Below are positions 11,255-20,448 of a stretch of DNA of 64,000 bases, piece by piece. This DNA is from Bacillus cereus (lineage in GTDB: Bacteria; Bacillota; Bacilli; Bacillales; Bacillaceae_G), in assembly GCF_002584535.1 (NCBI RefSeq), contig NZ_NUOT01000008.1, positions 372,001 through 436,000 on the forward strand. Reading direction: 5' to 3'. Below the pieces are notes generated by a model. That model did no database searches. It saw only the letters and a list, made by a program, of their open reading frames with translations, and was not told the origin of the DNA. How positions within the stretch are numbered: the stretch's first letter is position 1; each line of letters begins with the position of its first letter. A program made the translations under genes and the position numbers.

Positions 11255-12628
11255 ATGATTTCAAAAATTGAATCTATTCTTTTAACATTTTTAATCTTTT
11301 TCTGCATTGGCTTCAGTGTTATTCAATTAGGAACATCACCACACATTCCAATTCTATTTGGCATTATCGTACTATTAGCATTTGGATTTATTAAAAAAAT
11401 CCCTTGGTCTACTATGGAAAAAGGAATGATAAGTAGCATTTCAGCTGGCATTCCATCCATTTTCATCTTTTTACTTGTTGGTGTTCTAATTAGTGTTTGG
11501 ATTGCCGCTGGAACAATCCCAACATTAATGGTATACGGCTTCGGGCTTGTATCTCCAAAGGTTTTCATTCCGACAGTCTTTGTTGTTTGTGCAATTGTTG
11601 GAACAAGTATTGGCAGCGCCTTTACAACAGCAGCGACAGTAGGACTTGCTTTTATGGGTATGGGCACTGCTCTTGGATACGATCCAGCACTTATTGCTGG
11701 TGCAATTGTTTCTGGAGCTTTCTTCGGGGATAAGATGTCTCCTTTATCGGATACAACAAACTTAGCTCCTGCTGTAACAGGAGTGGATCTATTTGAGCAT
11801 ATTCGTAACATGCTTTGGACAACAATTCCTGCTTTCATTATTGCCTTTATCGCTTTCTTCACTTTAGGAAGTGGTTCTTCAGGAAATGTTGATTTCTCTA
11901 CTTTTACAAATGCGTTAGAAAAGAATACAATCATTTCAATCGTCACACTTATTCCGATTCTATTACTATTCGTATGCGCATTTAAAAAAGTACCGGCTGT
12001 TCCAACTTTACTTGCTGGCATTGTAGCTGGCATTATCATTCTCTTTATTTTCAAGCCGGGTACATCACTTTCTGATTTGATGAAAATTATGCAAGATGGC
12101 TATGTTGCTAAGACAGGCATAAAAGATATTGATAGCTTATTATCACGCGGTGGGCTACAAAGTATGCTTATGTCAATTGCACTTATTTTCCTTGCTCTTT
12201 CTATGGGTGGATTACTACAAGGAATGGGCATTATTACTCAGCTTATGAACATTATTTCTAATTTCGTTAAGACAAGCACGCGTTTAATTATTTCTACCGC
12301 TTCAACAGCAATTGGAGTTAACTTCTTGCTTGGTGAGCAATACTTATCTATCGTTTTAACAGGACAAGCATTTGCTAACAAATACGATGAAGTCGGTTTA
12401 GAACGCCGTAATTTATCACGCGTACTAGAAGATGCAGGCACAGTTGTTAATCCTCTTGTACCATGGGGCGTAAGCGGCGTCTTCTTAGCAAACGTACTAA
12501 GCGTTCCAACAATTGATTATGTTCCATACTCAATCTTCTGCTTAGCTTGCCCAATCGTTACAATTATCGTTGGATTCACAGGATTCGGGCTTTCATGGAA
12601 AAAAGAAAAAACTGTTTCAGTTTCTTAA
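11255..12628 (+). CDS. NhaC-family Na+/H+ antiporter-like transporter (probable tyrosine transporter)
   Basis: The 457-residue protein is highly hydrophobic with about 11-12 membrane segments. It shows NhaC-family features such as GTSIGSAFTTAATVG, GDKMSPLSDTTNLAP and ANKYDEVGLERRNLSR. Sequence alone gives a Na+/H+ antiporter call. The T-box leader with Tyr codons instead points to tyrosine uptake, as proposed for T-box-linked NhaC-type genes. GGAGGAG precedes the ATG at 11255. It is monocistronic, ending in a shared terminator at 12642-12676. Confidence 0.88.
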   Translation: MISKIESILLTFLIFFCIGFSVIQLGTSPHIPILFGIIVLLAFGFIKKIPWSTMEKGMISSISAGIPSIFIFLLVGVLISVWIAAGTIPTLMVYGFGLVSPKVFIPTVFVVCAIVGTSIGSAFTTAATVGLAFMGMGTALGYDPALIAGAIVSGAFFGDKMSPLSDTTNLAPAVTGVDLFEHIRNMLWTTIPAFIIAFIAFFTLGSGSSGNVDFSTFTNALEKNTIISIVTLIPILLLFVCAFKKVPAVPTLLAGIVAGIIILFIFKPGTSLSDLMKIMQDGYVAKTGIKDIDSLLSRGGLQSMLMSIALIFLALSMGGLLQGMGIITQLMNIISNFVKTSTRLIISTASTAIGVNFLLGEQYLSIVLTGQAFANKYDEVGLERRNLSRVLEDAGTVVNPLVPWGVSGVFLANVLSVPTIDYVPYSIFCLACPIVTIIVGFTGFGLSWKKEKTVSVS

Positions 12629-12641
12629 ATGAAATATAAAG

Positions 12642-12676
12642 AAAAAGGGATTACCACTATCGGTAATCCCTTTTTT
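12642..12676. terminator. Bidirectional terminator between the transporter and nucleotidase genes
   Basis: AAAAAGGGATTACC and GGTAATCCCTTTTTT pair around CACTATC-type loop bases. It serves the converging genes at 11255-12628 and 12703-15006. Confidence 0.85.
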
Positions 12677-12702
12677 CTTTATTCCTCTATTTGCGAACGT
12701 TA

Positions 12703-15006
12703 TTATCTATTTGCTTTTTTTCTTCTAAAGAGCATGAACATACCAGCTCCAATAAATGCAAGTCCCGCTCCAATTGTAGAGAAGACATTCGCTCCCGTTT
12801 TTGGTAAATCACGATCTACTTTGCTTGTTTCTTTGTCTTCACTTACATTTGTAGGTTCTTTCGTGTCTTTATTCCCATTGTCAGGAGTTGTTGGTTTATC
12901 TCCAGCATTTTCTTCACCTGCTGGCGGTGTTGTTGGGTTACCACCGTTATTTTCCCCACCTGGTGTTGTTGGGTTACCACCGTTATTCTCTCCACCTGGT
13001 GTTGTTGGATTACCACCGTTGTTCTCTTCACCTGGTGTTGTTGGAGTGCCCTCATCTTTCTTTTTCGTTAGGTCAATAGCATATTTCGCAAACTCATTTT
13101 CGGACGGGCCAACATAAGAAATTTTTCCACCTTGTGTAATATACTTCTGCGCGTTTGGTGAAGAATCAAATGTAGTATTTAATTTTTCAGCTACGATTGG
13201 CTTAAACGTCCAGTTTTGATCTGCTGCCGGATTAATAACTGGTGTTTCTTGCATATATTTCACAATGATTTGACGCGTTTCATCTTGAGATTGATATACA
13301 ACTTTACCTTTACTTACACCAGGGAATGTTTGGCTACTACCGCGATAATTATTTGTAGCAACAATAAATTCTTGATTATCAGCTACCGGTTTTCCATCAT
13401 ACATTACATTCACAATACGATTTGCATTTTGGTTTACTACTTTCCCATCTTTATCATACTTTGCTGGTTGTGTAACATCAATTTCGTATTTTACGCCATC
13501 TAAAACATCAAAGTTGTATGTAGGATAGTTTACATTTACTAACGACTGTTCTTCTGCCTTCGCTGGATCAATTTGATTGAACTGCCCTGCTGACATTTCC
13601 AGCCATTCTTTTACTTGCGCACCATTTACTTTTACAGCATACAGTGTATTTGGATATACATATAAATCAGCAACGTTTTTAATTGCTAACGTTCCTGCTG
13701 GAATATCAGTATAATAAGTTGCACCATTTCGGCCGCCTGCTTTAAAAGGTGCACCTGCTGATAAGACTGGGATTCCCTTAAATTCACTGTACTTTTCATC
13801 TTTTAATAGCTTTTCTACATACCATTTTTGAGCATTTGTAACGAGCTGGACAGATGGATCATCTTGTACAAGTGAAAAATAACTGTTAATTGGTGCTGTC
13901 GTTTTACCAACAGGAGTATTTACATATTTAATTGTCGCCTCGTGATCATCTTTGATCTCATCAACTAATTTTTTATCAGGTTCTACTAATGCAGTTCCTT
14001 TGCTATCAGAAATTGGGCGAACACTTGGAACCGATTTATCTTTTTGTACTTCCCACTTGCCGTTTACCTTTTTCAGTTCCATATCAATGATACCTAGATT
14101 ACTTCCGAAAACACCAGGCATGACAACTGGAACACCGTCAAACTTGTCCGTTATTACCGTATGCGAGTGTCCCATTAACACTGCATCAACGTCAGGAACT
14201 TGTGTTGCTAAATAATACGATGCATTTTCCATACCAGCATTGTAACCATTTTTATCGACACCAGAATGCGCTAGTGCAACAATAATGTCTGCACCCTTAG
14301 CTTTCATTTCTGGAACCAAATCCTTCGCTGTTTGCACAATATCTTTCGCTTTTACTTTTCCTTCTAAATTTGCTTTATCCCAGCCCATAATTTGCGGTGG
14401 TACAAAGCCCATTACACCGATTTTCACTGTTTGTGTTTTGCCAGCTTCATCTGTTACTACTTTGTCAAAAATATGATACTTTTCAAATGCATTTTTATCG
14501 TTTTCTTCATTATTATCATGATCATCTATAAAAACATTTGAGTTAATAACTGGGAACTGTGTTTTACTAATTGCCTTATGTAAGTAGTCCAAACCGTAGT
14601 TAAACTCATGATTCCCAAGAGAAATGACGTCATACTTCATTAAATTCATTACACGATATAAAGGATGAACATAGTTTCCATCCAAACCTTTTTGCGCCAC
14701 ATAATCCCCGAGCGGAGTCCCTTGCAAAGCATCCCCATCATCAAATAGTACAGAGTTCTTCGCTTTTGCACGCTCCTCATTTACAAGCGTTGCAGTTTGA
14801 ACTAATCCCACTTTATTATCTGTTTTCGTTTGATAATAGTCGTAGTTCATTAAGTTAACATGAATATCAGAAGTTTCTAAGATTCGTAAATTAACTGTAC
14901 TCTCCCCTGCTTGTTCCTCTGCATGTGCAGTTGTTGGCAACACTTGCGGAGCCATAACACCTAATGCAAGCGTTGCTCCCGCTAACACTTTCTTTGACTT
15001 CTTCAC
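12703..15006 (-). CDS. LPXTG-anchored 2',3'-cyclic phosphodiesterase / 5'(3')-nucleotidase
   Basis: The 767-residue surface enzyme likely releases phosphate and nucleosides from extracellular nucleotides. It has a signal peptide (residues 1-29, ending TTAHA) and an N-terminal metallophosphoesterase domain (about 45-300) with ETSDIHVNLMNYDYY, GDALQGTPLGDY, SLGNHEFNYG and MGHSHTV. A 5'-nucleotidase C-terminal domain (about 360-600) follows. Next comes a Gly/Asn/Pro-rich linker of 12-residue repeats. The C-terminus has LPKTG, a membrane segment and a basic tail, the sortase sorting signal. GTG start with AAGGGGGA upstream. It resembles B. subtilis YfkN and CpdB-type proteins. Confidence 0.93.
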   Translation of the reverse strand: MKKSKKVLAGATLALGVMAPQVLPTTAHAEEQAGESTVNLRILETSDIHVNLMNYDYYQTKTDNKVGLVQTATLVNEERAKAKNSVLFDDGDALQGTPLGDYVAQKGLDGNYVHPLYRVMNLMKYDVISLGNHEFNYGLDYLHKAISKTQFPVINSNVFIDDHDNNEENDKNAFEKYHIFDKVVTDEAGKTQTVKIGVMGFVPPQIMGWDKANLEGKVKAKDIVQTAKDLVPEMKAKGADIIVALAHSGVDKNGYNAGMENASYYLATQVPDVDAVLMGHSHTVITDKFDGVPVVMPGVFGSNLGIIDMELKKVNGKWEVQKDKSVPSVRPISDSKGTALVEPDKKLVDEIKDDHEATIKYVNTPVGKTTAPINSYFSLVQDDPSVQLVTNAQKWYVEKLLKDEKYSEFKGIPVLSAGAPFKAGGRNGATYYTDIPAGTLAIKNVADLYVYPNTLYAVKVNGAQVKEWLEMSAGQFNQIDPAKAEEQSLVNVNYPTYNFDVLDGVKYEIDVTQPAKYDKDGKVVNQNANRIVNVMYDGKPVADNQEFIVATNNYRGSSQTFPGVSKGKVVYQSQDETRQIIVKYMQETPVINPAADQNWTFKPIVAEKLNTTFDSSPNAQKYITQGGKISYVGPSENEFAKYAIDLTKKKDEGTPTTPGEENNGGNPTTPGGENNGGNPTTPGGENNGGNPTTPPAGEENAGDKPTTPDNGNKDTKEPTNVSEDKETSKVDRDLPKTGANVFSTIGAGLAFIGAGMFMLFRRKKANR
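12926..13050 (-). repeat. 36-bp tandem repeat inside the nucleotidase linker
   Basis: Three full 36-bp units begin at 12926, 12962 and 12998, with a partial fourth at 13034. Each encodes a 12-residue unit of the type NNGGNPTTPGGE. They form the wall-spanning linker before the LPKTG signal. Such repeats often vary in copy number between strains. Confidence 0.9.
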
Positions 15007-15303
15007 AAAAAATCCCCCTTATAAAATTGTCCCTTGAAAAACAAATAAAATGAGTTTCTTATCAAACTCTAATAAAGCTTTCTCTCTACCTTTATTCTCT
15101 TCTTTCCTCATATTAGAGTGACATACATTCATTTATCTGACATTATCATATCGAACATACTTTCATATCGTCAATAATTTTTGACATGCTTCTACAAATT
15201 TTCTGTAAAGTTATTGTAAACTTTCCATAAAGATATAATATAAACTTTCACTGCTTATACAGTTAGGTATGATACAATAACCAATTACCAGGAGGATAAA
15301 TTT
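15007..15303. other. Divergent intergenic region, no gene seen
   Basis: This 297-base A+T-rich stretch separates the nucleotidase (minus) from the SGNH esterase (plus). It must hold both promoters. TATAAT-like (about 15233) and TACAAT-like (about 15274) boxes are present, but no convincing -35 and no clear operator were seen. Confidence 0.5.
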
Positions 15304-16074
15304 ATGAAAAAAGTCATCTTAACTATACTTTGTCTCCTCCTTCTAATCATTTCTTATTCATATTTTGAAGAGAACGATGAGACAAAAGAACAGAAAGAAC
15401 AAAAAGCAGCGTCTACTCCCCATTGGATTGATAGGCAGACGAATGATTCTTTTTATCACCTTGTATTAGGGGATTCGCTTGCAAAAGGATTTGGCTCGAC
15501 ACAAGGAGGATTCGCGGAATTAGCCTCCAAACAAATAGAGGAACAAATTCATAAACCAATTAAAGTGGAAAACCTTGGAGTAAATGGACTTACAACGGAT
15601 CGTCTCGTTCAAAAAGTTCAGACAGAAGAAGTACAACAAAAAATTAAAGAAGCGAATATAATTACCATAAATATTGGGGGAAATAATTTATTTCGTTTAA
15701 ATCGCAATGTAGGTGTTATAGATGGTATTAAAATGTTAAATAAAGAAAAGACTCATTTTGAAACAGACGTAAAAAATATTGTAAAGACAGTTCGGACACT
15801 CAATCCGAATGCTTTACTCATTCTATCTGAACTCTATAACCCTTTACAACTCGATGATTCAATTGCTTCTTATGCTGATATGTTTTTAGACGGCTGGAAT
15901 GATACAGTTTACTCCATTTCGAAAGCAAATCAACCGTCCATTGTTTTACCAATTCGAAAATTAATACCAAATGATAATAAAGATTTACTATACGACCAAG
16001 TACACCCAAATGATAAAGGCTATGAGATTATTGCTAATGCATTTACAAAGCAAGTATTGTCCTATAAATATTGA
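15304..16074 (+). CDS. Secreted or membrane-anchored SGNH/GDSL-family esterase
   Basis: The 256-residue protein has an N-terminal hydrophobic segment (residues 1-20), then a GDSL-type hydrolase domain. Block I is LVLGDSLAKGFG (catalytic Ser near residue 60), block III contains IGGNNLF (Asn of the oxyanion hole), and block V is DQVHPNDKGY (Asp/His of the triad). The layout resembles B. subtilis YpmR-type lipases/acylhydrolases. The substrate is unknown, probably an acyl ester outside the membrane. AGGAGGATAAATTT precedes the ATG. Confidence 0.9.
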   Translation: MKKVILTILCLLLLIISYSYFEENDETKEQKEQKAASTPHWIDRQTNDSFYHLVLGDSLAKGFGSTQGGFAELASKQIEEQIHKPIKVENLGVNGLTTDRLVQKVQTEEVQQKIKEANIITINIGGNNLFRLNRNVGVIDGIKMLNKEKTHFETDVKNIVKTVRTLNPNALLILSELYNPLQLDDSIASYADMFLDGWNDTVYSISKANQPSIVLPIRKLIPNDNKDLLYDQVHPNDKGYEIIANAFTKQVLSYKY

Positions 16075-16145
16075 GGCTAAGCCAAACAATTCTATTTTTA
16101 TACGATACCTTTTTTGTTACAATGATAATGGAAGGGGGCCTTTAT

Positions 16146-16592
16146 ATGGAATCACGTGAGTGGGAACGTATTGTTGATCATCTTCTTTCGCTAGTGCCTC
16201 TTTTTTATCGCAAATTTATGCTTCCTGGAGAATTTTCTTCACAAAGGCACATGCCACCGTCACATACACAGGTGTTATTGCTATTACATGAACATGGCAC
16301 ATTAGCAGTCTCAGAAATCGGAAAACGATTAGCGATTTCAAGACCAAACATGACACCTCTATTAAATAAATTGATTCAGGAAGAACTTATAGAGCGGCAT
16401 TACAGCGAAAAAGATCGACGGGTCATTTTAATTTACCTGACAACAGAAGGGAAATCGTTAGTAAATCAATATCAACAATTTATTTTAGACAAATTAAAAG
16501 AAAACTTTCAAACATTGTCGGAAAGCGATCGTGACCAACTCATTCACTCGCTTCAAACGATTCAAAATTTAATTTTGAAAACAAACATGTAA
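16146..16592 (+). CDS. MarR-family transcriptional regulator
   Basis: The 148-residue protein has a winged-helix domain: the helix-turn-helix lies around residues 45-90 (LAVSEIGKRLAISRPNMTPL). The wing SEKDRRVILIYLT is typical of MarR. I took the ATG at 16146 behind GGAAGGGGG; an upstream in-frame ATG at 16071 overlaps the esterase stop and has no ribosome site. The cofactor and targets are unknown. The adjacent esterase is a possible target. Confidence 0.9.
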   Translation: MESREWERIVDHLLSLVPLFYRKFMLPGEFSSQRHMPPSHTQVLLLLHEHGTLAVSEIGKRLAISRPNMTPLLNKLIQEELIERHYSEKDRRVILIYLTTEGKSLVNQYQQFILDKLKENFQTLSESDRDQLIHSLQTIQNLILKTNM

Positions 16593-16617
16593 AGCTGCTT
16601 CCAAAAGAAGCAGCTTT
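16591..16617. terminator. Bidirectional hairpin between marR-type gene and small Tyr-rich gene
   Basis: AAAGCTGCTTC and GAAGCAGCTTT pair perfectly around CAAAA. It overlaps the stop regions of both converging genes. The T-run is short on both sides. Confidence 0.7.
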
Positions 16618-16789
16618 ATGATTCATAATAATTTCCATAATATACATTTGAATACGGCCATGTCATTAAGTAAGGTTTTCGTTGCTGCGAAGGCTGCGGT
16701 GGCTGATATAATTCAAACTGCTGCCGTGGATAAGGAGCAGTATAATAATTCGCATATGGATATACTTGAGGTACATAGTAATAATACAT
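16616..16789 (-). CDS. 57-residue tyrosine-rich small protein, unknown
   Basis: An open frame of 57 codons starts with ATG at 16789 behind a GGGGGGG ribosome-site-like run and ends at TAA (16616-16618). The product is extreme in composition: 16 tyrosines, 9 prolines and 7 glutamines, beginning MYYYYVPQVYPYANYY. It has no signal peptide or hydrophobic segment. Such composition resembles spore coat or surface structural proteins, but I do not recognise a family. It lies between a DUF2062 gene and marR, ending at a hairpin. Confidence 0.65.
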   Translation of the reverse strand: MYYYYVPQVYPYANYYTAPYPRQQFELYQPPQPSQQRKPYLMTWPYSNVYYGNYYES

Positions 16790-16845
16790 TCATTCCCCCC
16801 CTTTTTCTTAAACATATTCAAGGCAGGAAATGGATGTGACATTCT

Positions 16846-17406
16846 TTATATTTGTACAAGTGGTTCTCTCGTTTGTTTTTTTCTTTTTTTCAAACGTAAC
16901 TTCCGGTTCTTTTCATATAAATAATACACAACAAAATAAGATATCACTCCGAACACAACACCTAAAATCGTCATCCCAATTAATACATATACTTCACTCT
17001 GCAATAAGCTCTTTAGCATCATAAAAACATCGCTTGAGAAAAGATCAGATATTGTATATGGTTTATGCGGAATTACCTTTATTTCAAACGGATATAACAT
17101 TTTTCCTAATGCATATGCAAACGGAAACAAAAATACCGGAAGAAATGATACTTTTCCGATAATATTGCCAATAACCGCTGCAGGAAAAGAACCCTTTGCT
17201 AATCGCACAATTGGATAAAAAACAAGATACACAAGTGACGCTGTATAAAGCACTAGCATTTCCAAAGCAAACCCAATCGCAAATCCTCGTGACACTTTCT
17301 TTGCTCCTTCTGGCGAACGGAGCAACTTATAATAATGAAATTTCGGCATCCTCCATATTCGCTGAAAAAAAGAATATGTTTTTTTACTTGTTCGCACAAT
17401 CATCAT
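16846..17406 (-). CDS. DUF2062 membrane protein
   Basis: The 186-residue protein has an N-terminal cytoplasmic segment (FHYYKLLRSPEGAKKVSRGFAIGFALEM) and about three membrane helices. The pattern SPxxxARGFAxGxF...PFxY is typical of DUF2062. The C-terminus is strongly basic (RKLRLKKRKKQ). Function is unknown. The start (ATG ATG at 17406) has only a weak GAG ribosome site. Confidence 0.8.
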   Translation of the reverse strand: MMIVRTSKKTYSFFQRIWRMPKFHYYKLLRSPEGAKKVSRGFAIGFALEMLVLYTASLVYLVFYPIVRLAKGSFPAAVIGNIIGKVSFLPVFLFPFAYALGKMLYPFEIKVIPHKPYTISDLFSSDVFMMLKSLLQSEVYVLIGMTILGVVFGVISYFVVYYLYEKNRKLRLKKRKKQTREPLVQI

Positions 17407-17532
17407 CTCTTTTATAGTATTTTCTCTTTCCAGTATGCTCTTATATATTACTAAGAAACAAAACTACTCATCTTCATCTTATTATAAATGATACAAAGGG
17501 CATTCACCAAATATACATCAGACATTTCATAA

Positions 17533-17564
17533 CAAAAAAACCTTCCTGATTAGAAAGGTTTTTT
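17533..17564 (-). terminator. Terminator of the arginine operon
   Basis: AAAAAACCTT pairs with AAGGTTTTTT around the last argF codons and stop. The minus strand then reads TTTTTTTGTT. Confidence 0.85.
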
Positions 17565-18500
17565 GACATTTTGAAGCAGACTTGCCAATAATGCTTTTTG
17601 AACGTGTAATCGATTCCCAGCTTGCTCAAAGACAACAGAAGAAGGACCATCTATAATTTCTCCTGTTACCTCTTCTTCACGATGAGCGGGTAAACAATGT
17701 AAGAAACGATACGTTGCTTTCGCATGCTGAACAAGTTTTCCATTCACTTGAAACGGCTCGAATAATTTATATTTCCCTTCCGTATCTTCTTGCCCCATAC
17801 TCATCCAAACATCCGTATAGACAAAGTCTGCATCTTTCACCGCCAACTCTGGATTATGTAAAATTTCAATATTCGCTCCTGTCTCAGTTGCAATTTCTAG
17901 CGCATTCTTTACAATTTGTTCATTTGGTTCATACCCCGGGGGAGTTGCTACTGTCATATGCATACCGACTTTTGCACTTGCTAACAGTAAAGAGTGACAT
18001 ACATTATTTCCATCTCCCACGTAAGCAAGTTTAATCCCTTTAAATGTATGAACTTCTTCATAAATTGTCATCAAATCCGCTAATGCCTGACATGGGTGAT
18101 GATCATCTGTTAATCCATTAATAACAGGAATACTAGCTTCCTTCGCAAGTTCCTCTACATCTGCGTGCGAAAATGTACGAATCATAATTCCATCAATATA
18201 ATGAGATAATACTTTCGCTGTGTCTGAAACACTTTCTCCTCTACCAAGTTGCATTTCTTTTCCACTTAGAAACATTCCATGCCCACCAAGCTGTACCATT
18301 CCGGCTTCAAAAGAAACACGCGTACGAGTTGAATGTTTATCAAAAATGAGTCCTAATATTTTTCCCTCTAATAACGGTTCATGTTTATTCTTTTTTAAAT
18401 AAATAGCAAATTCAATTAACGCAATCAATTCCTCCTGTGTCAATTCCTCTAATGTTAAAAGATCTTTCGTTTGTAATTTCGGTATTTGTATAGTTGACAT
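17550..18500 (-). CDS. argF: Ornithine carbamoyltransferase
   Basis: It joins ornithine and carbamoyl phosphate to citrulline. The 316-residue sequence has the carbamoyl-phosphate motif STRTRVSFE (about 57-65), the ornithine-site [13 protein letters not shown] and [10 protein letters not shown]. The last gene of the arg operon, 12 bases after argD, preceded by AAGGGGGA. Its position at the end of argCJBD identifies the biosynthetic enzyme, not a catabolic arcB. Confidence 0.96.
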   Translation of the reverse strand: MSTIQIPKLQTKDLLTLEELTQEELIALIEFAIYLKKNKHEPLLEGKILGLIFDKHSTRTRVSFEAGMVQLGGHGMFLSGKEMQLGRGESVSDTAKVLSHYIDGIMIRTFSHADVEELAKEASIPVINGLTDDHHPCQALADLMTIYEEVHTFKGIKLAYVGDGNNVCHSLLLASAKVGMHMTVATPPGYEPNEQIVKNALEIATETGANIEILHNPELAVKDADFVYTDVWMSMGQEDTEGKYKLFEPFQVNGKLVQHAKATYRFLHCLPAHREEEVTGEIIDGPSSVVFEQAGNRLHVQKALLASLLQNVKKPF

Positions 18501-18512
18501 GGAAATTCCCCC

Positions 18513-19673
18513 TTATAATATTGGTGATTTTTGTGTACAAATTACTCTCTTTATCATATTTACCGCTTCATCTATTTCTTCATTCGTTACAATGAGCGGT
18601 GGTAACAATCGCAAAACATTTGTTCCAGCTTGCAATACAAGAATCCCCTCTTCTTCTAACTGTTCTATAATTGGTGTGACATCACACTTGCAAACGACTC
18701 CAATCATAAGTCCTCTTCCGCGAATATCAGTAATCCATTCGATATCATGTAATTCTTTTTTTAGTTTTTGTAGTAAATATTCTCCCTTTACTTTAACTTC
18801 TTGTAAAAAAAACGGTTGCTTCATAATTCGCAACACTTCTTTTGCTGCTGTCATCGCAATATAATTCCCACCAAATGTAGAGCCATGAGCCCCAGTTGTA
18901 AAAGCAGTCATAAGCTCTTTCTTTCCAAGCATTGCCCCAACCGGAATACCATTTCCAAGCGCCTTTGCCGCTGTAACAATATCTGGGGATGTTCCAGTCT
19001 GTTCATAAGCAAACAACGTTCCCGTTCTTCCCATCCCTGTTTGCACCTCGTCAATTATATAAAGAGCTCCATATTGTCTACATAATTGTTCAATCTCTTG
19101 TAAAAAGGAAATATCGGCCGGTAAAACTCCTCCCTCTCCTTGCACAACTTCCACCATAACTGCAGCTACTTCTTCATTCATTGTCTCCCTGAGTGCTTCT
19201 ATATCATTAAAGGGAATATGTAAAAAAGACGGAAGAAGTGGCCCGAATCCTGTTTTGACTTTCTCTTGTCCAGTTGCACTCATTGTCCCAAAAGTTCTAC
19301 CATGAAAGGATTGCTGGAATGTTAAAACGAGTGAATTTCCCGTATGCTTGCGTGCTAGTTTAAGTGCTGCTTCATTCGCTTCTGCTCCGCTATTACAAAA
19401 GAACACGTAATCTAGCTCACGCCCCTCTGTTAATAGTGCAGCTACCTTTTCTTGTACCTTGTGCGGAAAAAGGTTTGATATATGCCAAATTTCCTCTAAT
19501 TGCTTTGTCATCGCTTCTACAAGTACAGGATGACAATGTCCTAAATTACATACAGCAATGCCAGAAGTAAAATCCATATACTCTTTCCCATTTTCATCTA
19601 TAACCTTTGTTCCAGTCCCTTGAACAATTTCAATACTGCGTCTTCCATATGTGGGAAATATATGACTACTCAT
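18513..19673 (-). CDS. argD: Acetylornithine aminotransferase
   Basis: This PLP enzyme converts N-acetylglutamate semialdehyde to N-acetylornithine. The 386-residue class III aminotransferase shows [29 protein letters not shown] and the PLP lysine in [15 protein letters not shown] took ATG 19673 with AAAGGGGTGAG upstream, not the earlier in-frame ATG at 19712. It overlaps argB by four bases. Confidence 0.96.
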   Translation of the reverse strand: MSSHIFPTYGRRSIEIVQGTGTKVIDENGKEYMDFTSGIAVCNLGHCHPVLVEAMTKQLEEIWHISNLFPHKVQEKVAALLTEGRELDYVFFCNSGAEANEAALKLARKHTGNSLVLTFQQSFHGRTFGTMSATGQEKVKTGFGPLLPSFLHIPFNDIEALRETMNEEVAAVMVEVVQGEGGVLPADISFLQEIEQLCRQYGALYIIDEVQTGMGRTGTLFAYEQTGTSPDIVTAAKALGNGIPVGAMLGKKELMTAFTTGAHGSTFGGNYIAMTAAKEVLRIMKQPFFLQEVKVKGEYLLQKLKKELHDIEWITDIRGRGLMIGVVCKCDVTPIIEQLEEEGILVLQAGTNVLRLLPPLIVTNEEIDEAVNMIKRVICTQKSPIL

Positions 19674-20437
19674 ACAATACTCACCCCTTTTGTTACTTTC
19701 GTTCCAATCCACTCGCCTGATGTTCCAACAAAATGTTTTGTACCATTTACAATGCTGACGTTCTGAACGCCCATCTGTATTGAGGTAAGAGCCGCCTGTA
19801 CTTTCGGAATCATTCCCCCTGTAATAACTTCTTTTTCTATCAGTCGTAGGATCTCAGCTTTATCTGCTTTCTTTAACAACTTTCCTTCGAACAATATCCC
19901 ATCTACATCAGTAATAAAAATAAGTTCTTTCGCCCCCAGCGCGTATGCAATTCCAGCTGCCGCCGTATCTGCATTTATGTTATATACTTGGCCACCACTT
20001 ATCCCAATTGGAGCAATAACCGGAATATAATTTAAATCTAGTAACCCTTTTAATAGCGCCGTCTCTACACCACTAACTTCTCCTACGTATCCAAGTTCAG
20101 AGTCAAGTTGCTTAACTTGCAGTAACCTTCCATCGCAACCAGAGATCCCAATTGCATGCAAGCCATGCTTTTGAAAATTCATCACCATTTTTTTATTCGT
20201 GCTCCCGCATAAAATCATCTGAACAACATTCATCACTTCTTTTGTCGTCACACGTAATCCATTCTTCTTTTCAATTGAAATATTAAATTGCTGTAGCTTT
20301 GCATCAATTTCTGGTCCACCGCCATGAACAACAATAACTTGATATTTTTTCTTCAGCTGCTCTATGCATTCAAAAAATATATGGTCTAAACGCTCTAACA
20401 TACTACCACCGCATTTTACTACAATATACTCGCTCAT
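19670..20437 (-). CDS. argB: Acetylglutamate kinase
   Basis: It phosphorylates N-acetylglutamate, the second arginine step. The 255-residue amino-acid kinase begins with [11 protein letters not shown] and has [10 protein letters not shown] and [20 protein letters not shown] 20437 with AGGGAGAG upstream is preferred to a longer reading start at 20464. The gene overlaps argD by four bases and starts 12 bases before the end of argJ. Confidence 0.96.
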   Translation of the reverse strand: MSEYIVVKCGGSMLERLDHIFFECIEQLKKKYQVIVVHGGGPEIDAKLQQFNISIEKKNGLRVTTKEVMNVVQMILCGSTNKKMVMNFQKHGLHAIGISGCDGRLLQVKQLDSELGYVGEVSGVETALLKGLLDLNYIPVIAPIGISGGQVYNINADTAAAGIAYALGAKELIFITDVDGILFEGKLLKKADKAEILRLIEKEVITGGMIPKVQAALTSIQMGVQNVSIVNGTKHFVGTSGEWIGTKVTKGVSIV

Positions 20438-20448
20438 CTTTTCTCTCC

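Noticed and set aside
12888-13079. Tandem 36-bp repeats considered as a CRISPR array
   Set aside because: Units are adjacent without spacers and lie in frame in the nucleotidase, encoding a regular 12-residue linker.
12629-13117. Plus-strand open frame of 162 codons after the transporter
   Set aside because: It is the antisense of the nucleotidase linker and sorting signal, with repetitive Val/Gly/Phe translation, and no ribosome site.
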